A stretch of 64,000 nucleotides of DNA, taken from the NCBI RefSeq assembly GCF_000006565.2, contig NC_031470.1, forward strand, positions 1,800,954 through 1,864,953, written 5' to 3'. Shown here piece after piece: positions 56,514-64,000 of this stretch (its first letter is position 1; each line of letters begins with the position of its first letter). The DNA is from Toxoplasma gondii ME49. Lineage: Eukaryota > Apicomplexa > Conoidasida > Eucoccidiorida > Sarcocystidae. The translations under genes and the position numbers were made by a program. The notes beneath the pieces are model-generated. The model ran no database searches. It was not told the DNA's origin and was given only the letters and a program-made list of their open reading frames with translations.

Positions 56514-57922
56514 TCACCGAGAGAATCCGGAGGCACTGCCTTGTGCCTGGAGCTCCTTCTCAGCCAAACCCCGCAGTCTCCTGAGACAAAAAGAGGAAGC
56601 AAAGCGCCCGGACCGTCGATTGCGCTCGCTTTCCGCAAGAACAGCAGCCATCGGTGATAAAGTAGAAAGCACAAGTTTCTGCTGCTTCTGCACAATGGTT
56701 AGCACTGTTAAGTCCCTCCCCCCAGGGACGTCTAAAACTGTTACTGCACAATACAAGGGGAACCCGAATGGTGTCGCAACCTCTTAGTGTTAGCATCTGG
56801 CTTTCCGGGTCCGATGGTATTTCCGAAGTGGGGTATTCCGCGTGTCAAGTGAAAAGCCATGCACCGTGTGATCGGTCGAAAGAACTCCTTGTTCAACCCC
56901 AGTCCGCTTTTCTCTAAAACTGACTGCGTTGGGTCTGCTAAATTATTTCGCCTGCTAACGGGAAACAAACGTACTCTGTGCAAAACATGGAAGCCTGCCA
57001 GTAGGTCTTGGTGCAGTTGCTGACGCACTGCTGCTGGCCCGAGGTCAGAGAATTCCCTGGTCACAAGCATGACGGACACAAATCAATCCATACACGTATA
57101 TAACTCCTGGTGAAGGCGAAAACTTGTCAAAAAGAGTAGGACGACCACTGCGGTGGATTCTGATTTGTAGACGTTCCCGGTACCAGAAGGACAAAGTATG
57201 TGGACGAGCGTATCGCCTAGCTGATTGTGAGCACGTTACTTAACCGTTGGCTGACGAAGTCGCGAAAAAAAGCGGGTCCGCAGAAAAAAAAAAGTCTTTT
57301 TTCATGAGGTAGAGGCTGGAGCAATCAACAGTAAAAAACTCACCTGGTACGTCAATGCAGCGACTGAAGCACCTGTCCAGCAACTTCATTGTCTGTCGCT
57401 GGCCCTCGAGCAGCATCTGCACGCACGAAACAAAGATGGACAGTACACAAGAACTTCCTGAGACGGGGATTACCATCACCCTGAAAAATCGTGAGCTTCC
57501 AGAGTGCTCCTGAGGGCGATTTCAGCGAGCTACACACTTCTAGCTAAACAATTTGCTCACATGCGTGTCGCTCGCCACGTCGATAATAGGTATCTACGCA
57601 GCTCCACAATGAGATTACGGGGCACAACTTGCGAAAAAGAAATGCCATATGTCACCATATCAGACAACAGCTAGGGCTGTTACAAAACTCAAAGGATTGC
57701 TTGGTGTGCCAATGACAAATCAGGCATCGGGTATCGCGATCCCAGAGTACAACCGGTATGTGTAACTGTACCGTGACACTCGCCACGACATCGATATCAG
57801 CTGCTTATGCCCGAAATGATCAACCTTTGACACGCACAGAATAAGTACAATAGCATCATAACGCCTACGGCGAGCTGCGTTTCCATCTCCTGCATCTTGT
57901 CAGCGGGAATGTCCGAATCCAT
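56514..57922 (-). CDS. Small TIM chaperone, Tim13-like, four exons
   Basis: Small TIMs are hexameric chaperones of the mitochondrial intermembrane space that carry hydrophobic precursors to TIM22/SAM; Tim13 pairs with Tim8. Exons 57922-57869, 57416-57344, 57056-56975 and 56580-56514 close in phase to 91 residues, the normal size. The twin CX3C motif is present: CFSRC in exon 2 and CVSNC in exon 3, 18 residues apart. They are flanked by helices MLLEGQRQTMKLLDR and TKTYWQASMFCTERLRGLAE. The segment IDVPGNSLTSGQQQCVSNC parallels human Tim13 IGKPGGSLDNSEQKCIAMC. Individual exons are too small to be seen as ORFs, and phase closure plus the Cys motifs are the proof. The start context GTCAAAATGG is the Toxoplasma consensus. 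Tim13 rather than Tim8/9/10 is inferred from the GxSL segment. Confidence 0.92.
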
Positions 57923-59742
57923 TTTGACGTCGCGACTGTTCGGGTACCGGGAAACCGAGCGGGCAGCAGAAGAAGTAAGAGGGAGACTTGACCATCAAAA
58001 GTGATCGCCTCTCTTTTGGAGTTGACCACAAGTTCACAACTGAACCGCTGATGGAAACTGCAGTTCCTTGGTGGCAGCAATGGGAAGACTGTTTAAAGTA
58101 CTACCGGCAGGTACGCTGAATTAATGCATGCAAGCCCAGCGTTCAATTTGCACCGGCATTGACACGGAGACAGCGAGATAAATGTGAAAGGAACGTAGCT
58201 TCCCAGCTGTTTTCGGTCTCTTAGAAAGGATGAGAGAACTCAACGCAGCAGAACAGCAGAATTTCCTTTCCGTTCCTCAGCGCCACGTGCCGCCAACATG
58301 TTTCTTTTATCTTATTCTTCGAAATCGGAATAGTATGACGTTGTGGGGTGAAGTTACGCTTAACAGATGCTGAATTTGGCTAGAGTTACAGCCTCCATAT
58401 TCCCAAATTGATAAGCGTATTTCTTCTCTCCACGCGGCACGACTACACGGGGTTTTCTGTTGCTTCTCGCACCCGCGCGAGATCTGCGTACTCGTGACGG
58501 CTCGGATGAAGGGATTTTCCGTATGGTTGAAGTACTTCACTTCAAGCCGCACTTCTACCGCGTGACAAAGAAAACCACAGGATGACGTTCCGTTACTGTA
58601 GAACTGAAAAGATTATGGAAGCTCGCAGGACCTGTCACAGCATTCTACCGGCCCTGCGGGCTTCCATGATCTTTTCAGTTCTCCATCACTGTAGGAACTG
58701 CCCGTCACCCTAGAGGAGTGCTTCTGGTCGGCAGACATTGTCCTTATTCCATTGCCGATGGGAAGTGTCACGCTGAGCGCTTTTCATGTGTGGAAAATGC
58801 ACTTCAGACGTCAATCGTGCACTCTGAGAGGGTATGTCACCTGTGCGTGGCGCAATAGTCCGTCTATTTATACAGGGGAGCGGAAACAGAAGTATGCCGT
58901 TTTCTGAACGATGACTCCACGCTTTACACCTTCGCGCAAAGTCTTCTAAACTCATACGATGCCGAGGCACAGCACACTGACGAAGCCGTCTTACGTTTGA
59001 TTGTGCGTGCCGCAGTGTCTGTCGCCTGGTGGCAAATATTATCTCTCGCTTATCCATGGATTCAACAGGGCTATTCACATTCCAAGTAAACAGACTTGCG
59101 TATGCCCATGTGTAGGTAGCCGCTGGTCGTCTCCATATTCGCGCCACAAGGTCCCCTCATTGATGCGCACATAGTAGCCGGTGGCCTCCATGAACTAGCT
59201 CGATCTATATCACGACGCGGGTAAGCTTTGGTTTTTGTGCCCAACTGGAGGGTCTACAGTCAAAGACAGTATTTTCCCGTTTGCTGTCAAACTTCTTCAT
59301 CTAAAAAGGTGACGTACTTCCCTGTTTCGAAGACGATTTTCAAAATTCAACTAATCCAGAGTGGTTTCGCAATGCTTGTTTACAATCCATCGGAACGGGT
59401 GTTCCGGCTTAGTCGCGTCACACGGACGATAACAATTTCTTAAACGACGAGTCCGAAGAGCGGAGCCGTCGATCCTCTGTCACAGTTTAACTTCTCAGTG
59501 GGGCTGAAAAGAGGTGACGTACCAGGGTATGCCCGAAAACGAACCGATATTGCGTCCAGATAACGCTGCCTTGTGGTCGACGGCGTTTCGTAGTTGCGGT
59601 AAATGCACCACAAAACTTCACTACTCGCGCAGCAGCACAACACGACACTTCTGGACTCCAGGATTCCCCTCATGCTCTCGACGCCCCGAAGAAGTACGCT
59701 GTCTCAAAGCTTGCGCGGCACCACTCCATACGCCTCCTGAGC
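57923..59742. other. Spacer between the Tim13-like and eL39 genes
   Basis: Both flanking genes are on the minus strand. The region should contain the Tim13 promoter and leader and the eL39 3'UTR. The one striking feature is the hairpin at 58601-58681. A 145-codon minus-strand ORF (58710-59147) has no recognisable feature. Confidence 0.4.
58601..58681. ncRNA. Candidate structured RNA hairpin
   Basis: Two 32-nt arms (58601-58632 and 58650-58681) are reverse complements except at three positions. Two of these give G-U pairs in plus-strand RNA and one is an A-C mismatch. The loop is 17 nt. Further pairing (GTTCC near 58590 with GGAAC near 58695) could extend the stem past an internal loop. The size and near-perfect helix resemble a microRNA precursor or a siRNA-producing inverted repeat; T. 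gondii does have an Argonaute and small RNAs. On the minus strand the two G-U pairs become C-A mismatches, so a plus-strand transcript is favoured. No coding frame explains the symmetry. An old inverted duplication without transcription is the alternative. Confidence 0.5.
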
Positions 59743-60923
59743 TTACATGCCCAACTTGGTTCGGCGCCAATGTCTGCGCTTGGCATTGTACCTGTGTGTA
59801 CAAAAAGAAACACGTGGAGCGCCCAGACAAAATAAGTCTTCGGCCTACAGTACGTTAACAATCAGAGATATCCTGCGTGTATAGTTTAAAAGTACTGCAG
59901 CGTAGTGTGTCATGCGAAAAAGAGCCGCAGACAATCGCAGGAGTGAGCATTTGTCGTACCTGATCTTTGAGCCAGTCCGCATGCGGATCCACGGGGGGAT
60001 CGGCCGGTTCTGCTTCTGCTTCCGACCCAGGTGCTTCTTCAGCGACAGACCCTTGATGGATCCCTGTACACAAAGTGGAATATCATCACACGAACAGAGA
60101 TCACTGACAGCGAGAAGGTAGCGATACGTGGGGAGACGAGCATTCGTGAGAAGTCAACAATGTCCAAAGAGAAAAACGGGAAACAAGGGTCAGCTCTGCA
60201 GGTCGTCATGGAGCCCTTCAGCAACGGAAGGAAACCAGCTCCATACCTGAAAGCCCTGACATGGTGCACAGCCATATGAATCGCTTTAAACCGACAGAGA
60301 CGCAGAAGAAACGAGCACGCCCCAGACCGCCAACCAAATAAAGCATGGAACACAAATCAATCGCGTCCTCGGCCAAACGGGTGCAGCGCCGTCACATGAG
60401 GCCCACAGACGAGATGATAAGTACCACACCCTTTAAAATTAAAACTTCTGTGCCAGGGGGAAGGAACTCTTCCCTCGTCCCATTTACCAGACAGCGCTGC
60501 TCCCTCCACGACGCTGGCACCCCGTCACGACACACAACTGAAGCCAGTGCCTCCTCTGGCTTGCTGTCCAACTTTCCTGCAGTCTTTCTTCCTCTCCCGC
60601 TTCCTTCTTGACAAGATGCCAGCCGGAATGGCACCCTATGAAAATCCGGAAGGATGCACGCCGACGCAGAGAGTGCGATTGTTTCTCCCTCTCCTCGTGC
60701 GACACGGGCATACTTTGTACTGAGTCCCATACCAGCAGCTCATCTCTGACCTCGTACGAATTGACGTGTAGAATGAAGCGGAAAAGGTCGTGGTGAACCA
60801 ACATTTTTAGAGAAAAAAGTTGATTCACGGCGCATGAAAACACAAGAGGAATAAAAACACATGCGCGTGGACCTCTCTTCCCCAGTCCCCGTCAAAAGTA
60901 CTTTGTCCAGAACGCCTTACCAT
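59743..60923 (-). CDS. RPL39: 60S ribosomal protein eL39 (RPL39), ATG-only first exon
   Basis: eL39 is a tiny basic protein lining the peptide exit tunnel of the large ribosomal subunit. Exons 60923-60921 (only ATG), 60063-59960 and 59791-59743 give 51 residues, the same length as human RPL39. The protein reads [20 protein letters not shown], then [20 protein letters not shown], then [10 protein letters not shown]. Human has [20 protein letters not shown] and [18 protein letters not shown], so identity is unmistakable. Donor ATG|gtaagg and acceptor tgtacag bound an 857-nt first intron. The second junction (AG|gtacga, cacacag|G) rebuilds Arg36. The start context GTCAAAATGG is the Toxoplasma consensus. 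The gene is divergent from an unidentified plus-strand gene only 449 bp away. Confidence 0.96.
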
Positions 60924-61372
60924 TTTGACGGTGAACAGCAGGATTAACGCAGAAAAAGACCGGAAGATCGATCAAAGAAAACAAAAGAAAAAGGAACCTA
61001 TTGCGTTAATCCTACCAAATTTCCCTTTCACTCCCACGCTGGCATGAGCCACCTGCCGACTTCATGCCCCACAGAACTGCAAGCAGATCTCCGTAGCTCT
61101 CTCTCGAATCAGTGGTGCTGACGCGCTGACCCTTGCCTGTCTGTCGCAGGAGCTGGCGTTGGTCGCTTTCGCAAAGTCGCCGCCAATTAACGTCAACACG
61201 ACAAAGAGGGGCGGCTGCGTCCCACTACATCGTGCCATGTTGAGAAAAGGCAGAAAGCTAGTGCTGCCGAGAGAGAGAGAGAGAGAGGAGCCAGACGTGA
61301 CACTGCAGCGTGCATTCCACCGGTAGTTTACGTTTTGTAGTTTTGCTATCAAATAATTGGAGAAATCGGAAC
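60924..61372. promoter_or_regulatory. Short divergent promoter region of eL39 and a plus-strand gene
   Basis: Only 449 bp separate the two start codons, so regulatory DNA is probably shared. It contains an A-rich stretch (60955-60995), the palindrome-like pair GGATTAACGCAG (60941) and TGCGTTAATCCTACC (61001) forming an inverted repeat, and a (GA)n run at about 61269-61289. Confidence 0.5.
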
Positions 61373-61480
61373 ATGGCGCCTCAAGTTACAACAACTGGAG
61401 AAATCCCGCAGGCAACACCAACGCAGACGCGTTCCGGAATCGGAGCTGCCTTCTTGGTGTCGCCGGGAATTTACTTGCAG
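61373..61480 (+). CDS. Probable first exon of an unidentified plus-strand gene
   Basis: ATG in GGAACATGGC opens 36 codons ending at TTGCAG|gtgata, a good donor. The peptide is MAPQVTTTGEIPQATPTQTR followed by SGIGAAFLVSPGIYLQ. The following exons are not settled. 61850-61933 (after gcgcaag, ending AAG|gtgaca) keeps phase 0 and reads QGFSNALEFLTYMQQISRPW. The stronger acceptor 11 bases upstream (ccctccag, exon from 61839) leads to an early stop. No family was recognised. The position, divergent from eL39 across a short spacer, supports a real start. Confidence 0.45.
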
Positions 61481-61933
61481 GTGATACTGATTCTGGAGGG
61501 ATTATGTATTATCTGGAATGCCAAGTTGTATACATGCTCAGGCTAGAGAGAATCAACTGTTTTCGTGGATACAGTGTACTTTTAAAATGGTAGTGCCACT
61601 CTTCAAAGACCCTACATCCGCAGCGAGCCCAGCAGCTGCCCATACATATCCTCTTCTAGTAGATCGGCTTGAGCCTAGAATTTTTGTTAGAAAATGAACA
61701 GGAGCATGCATTACAAGTTTGCGTCGGACACAATGTGTGCAGTCAGTAAATGGCTTAACTTAGTCGCGATCCGGTAAGCTGGAAAAGAGATCAACAAGAA
61801 CAAGAGACAATGGCTCTACTTGGTTTGTCCCCCTCCAGCTGCGCGCAAGCAAGGTTTTTCAAACGCTTTGGAGTTTCTGACATACATGCAGCAGATATCA
61901 CGACCCTGGTGTCGGGCATATATACATCGAAAG

Positions 61934-63104
61934 GTGACAGAAGAGACTGCCTTCACATGCAACACTGTCCTATGCTGGCGGTGCGACATCATAGCGCTGG
62001 TGGAGGATTGGTGATGGAGGAGGGATGCTGAACGACTTTAGGGCCATCGTGTTTCCATACGACGACTCCTGTGGCTGTCTGAGGGCGCGCACGGCTCGGA
62101 TACATGGTCGCTTCGTATTTTTCACGCTACTACTACATCATGCAGCACAGGCCGAAAGGTGAACGTTTCTGGTATATGCAGCTACGCTCTCAAAAGTCTT
62201 CAGTGGTCTACAGAAGACTCCATCACAAGTCCGCCCGCCTTAGCGGACCAATCCCAAGATAATGTGACTAGTTGAACGCCGCAAAGCCAGCAGATTTACG
62301 ACCGTAGGGAAGTGTCAAACAAGCGTATCCGACAGGGGGGGTTAAGCTGAGGCGTTTGTACCTGCCGGCAGTGACTTCAAGGCAGGCGTTCAGTCGCCAC
62401 TTCTGATGAACTTCGACTCGGAGGTTGCGCTCGGTCAGTGCGGGGCCTCGTTCACGATACGGTATCGGCATTCTGACGCTGATGCATAATGGAGAAAAAG
62501 CACTTATCGACTGAATGACGATTCCGAAATTATAGTGTAATGTCGACTGTAGAAGGATTATTGGCCCAGGTTCCACTAATTTCCCACTGCTGGACAGGCC
62601 CTGAGCAATACCCAACAATATCAGTCCCGACCAGACGGTTGACTAACAGCGCTAATTGATTTGTAATTCTGGCGCTATCGCATGTAGCAGACTCCTTCTT
62701 CGCTTCTTAGTCATTGCTCGATGTAGTTTGTGACTGGCGGGAGCTTCTTTTTCTACTTCGATCTAAAGTATCGGCCAACAACCCGTGATGTTCGCTACAG
62801 CAGCAGGGTCTGTAGCTCTGAAGTGCCACTCGTGTGAACGAGTGACCTCCTCTGCAAGCCCGCTGTACAAATTTCTGACATGGTAGACGCGCTCCTGACA
62901 GGAGGCGAGGGATTTTGTCGTATTATGATCGGCGTCTCAAATAGACTCTAGGCTGGGGTTGCAATTTCATGAGGAAATATTGATTGAGTTGGCATGCAGC
63001 TTTGTATACTGTTGCTCCTTGCTTGTGTGGGGCAAAAATGGTCAGTTTGAAACTTGCAACAAAATATCACCAAAGGAAGGACAAAAAAGTACAATTTTCA
63101 TTGA
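61934..63104. other. Region without resolvable coding content
   Basis: Stop codons are frequent in all frames. No exon with clear splice signals was found, although introns of the flanking plus-strand segments may occupy it. No repeat or RNA structure is evident. Confidence 0.3.
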
Positions 63105-64000
63105 TTCTTGGCGCATAGAAGTGATGTGTCGTCTCCAGCGGACGCTTTGGTCGCGTTTTTCGTCAGAAACCGTCCAGATAGTCCGCGCGCCTTTTCTTGG
63201 AACAGACGAGGGTCGATACTCGACAGGATGCTCACCTTCAGATGGCACAATCGGATTTCCTCCCCAGGGGGTCGTGCATCACCAGTGATTCCAATCATCA
63301 TTCAGAACAGAGACAAAAAGATGCTAAGACTCACTCGTGAGAAGACACCCGGTTACGCGGGATCTATCAGACAGAAGGCTGAGAAGGTCCTGTCAGATGG
63401 GCTTCAAAGTGAAACAAGCACAGATGGTAGCACTGACAGCCCAGTCTCCTCAAGGGGAAAAAGAAAAACCGACGAGGAAAGCGCCATAAGGGCAAGAACT
63501 AGGCAGACCCGGGCGCGGAGTAAATCGTCGACTTCCTGGGAGTCTGATACCACACCTGATGAGCCTTTCGGCAAGCAGGAAGCAGGTACTTTCTGGAGCG
63601 AAAAAGTGAATGAAAGAACCGAGCCGCTATTGCGAATCAGAGATGCTCTACAGACGTCAAGGCTGACAAAACGGAGCATGCGGGCCGACCGAGCTCGACG
63701 TGGCAACCCCGCTGCACGAGTTGCAGAAGCAATCTGGGATTGGGAAATCTCCCAGATTGAAAAGAGGCAAAATTCGAGAGACGGGCCTTGGTTAGAGCAG
63801 GAACCGACGTCTGGGTCGAAGTGGAGGAGGGAAAAGCGATTCGAAAATTCGAGGCGAGTTTGTGCATTGGGCAGTCGGCAACTGTGGCTCCTACAGGAAT
63901 CAACTGACGGAACTTCACAAGTTTCACGTGACAAATCCGACTCAGCCCACAGGAAAGCACAGGCGTTACAGCTGAAAATGTCGCCGGATTGGGGGCAGAA
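63105..64000 (+). CDS. Partial exon of an unidentified charged protein, runs off the window
   Basis: A plus-strand frame is open from just after a TGA at 63102-63104 to the window end (298 codons, no stop). The exon probably starts at the acceptor gcatag near 63119. An in-frame ATG lies at 63321. The translation is rich in Arg, Ser, Glu and Thr, with segments such as SRGKRKTDEESAIRARTRQT and AARVAEAIWDWEISQIEKRQ and spaced Trp residues. It has no transmembrane segment, signal or known domain. The antisense 176-codon ORF (63404-63934) is its shadow. It may belong to the gene that starts at 61373, but phases could not be verified. Being coding is likely; function is unknown. Confidence 0.55.

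Noticed and set aside
61839..61933. Reading FKRFGVSDIHAADITTLVSG that resembles a RAD51/DMC1 helix-hairpin-helix
   Set aside because: This frame is out of phase with the only supported upstream exon, and no following RecA-type exon (Walker A) is visible. The resemblance is probably chance.
1..64000. tRNA, rRNA or transposon genes
   Set aside because: I looked by eye for T-loop GGTTCGAATCC-like boxes, rRNA cores and transposase or reverse-transcriptase motifs and saw none. Without a scan this is not proof of absence.

Overview
This window is nuclear DNA of a coccidian apicomplexan and is best explained as Toxoplasma gondii. The decisive evidence is the gene at 22738-29298. Its seven exons splice in phase to a 1169-residue GCN5-family histone acetyltransferase with a bromodomain, and the basic stretch RKRVKR falls exactly at residues 94-99. 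From memory, both the length and that nuclear localisation signal are those of TgGCN5-A. Other features fit: many small exons with GTRAGN donors and pyrimidine-rich acceptors, (AT)n arrays in introns and intergenic DNA, frequent TGCATGC-type motifs, Ser- and Gln-rich low-complexity protein, and start contexts such as GTCAAAATGG. There is no sign of bacterial, viral or transposon DNA.

Layout, left to right. 1-245 (-) is the N-terminus of an unidentified protein leaving the window. 1447-4136 (+) is a five-exon beta-type prefoldin (PFDN1-like). 4137-7380 holds unresolved exon-like segments. 7381-15739 (+) is a roughly 1850-residue Ser-rich protein that appears to end in a RAP domain. 17103-19886 (-) is a long phosphatidylglycerophosphate synthase with a secretory N-terminus. 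After a 2.85 kb divergent spacer comes GCN5-A (+). Convergent with it is a roughly 2000-residue, 15-exon coiled-coil protein (44112 down to 31303).

46497-48444 (-) is an SLC35B1-type ER transporter with a KKXX tail. 50770-51454 (-) is a 125-residue protein built from two exons. 52865-53098 (+) is NEDD8. 53944-54891 (-) is a predicted secreted Pro-rich protein. 56514-57922 (-) is a four-exon small TIM chaperone (Tim13-like). 58601-58681 is a strong RNA-hairpin candidate. 59743-60923 (-) is ribosomal protein eL39, whose first coding exon is only the ATG. Two unidentified plus-strand coding segments follow, and the second runs off the right end.

The genes are mostly unrelated housekeeping functions: protein folding, mitochondrial import and probable organellar RNA metabolism, phospholipid synthesis, chromatin, ER transport, neddylation and translation. 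They do not form one pathway. Pairs share divergent (246-1446, 19887-22737, 51455-52864, 60924-61372) or convergent (15740-17102, 29299-31302, 53099-53943) spacers. Exon coordinates were derived by hand from splice consensus, reading-phase closure and family similarity. Where phases did not close this is stated.
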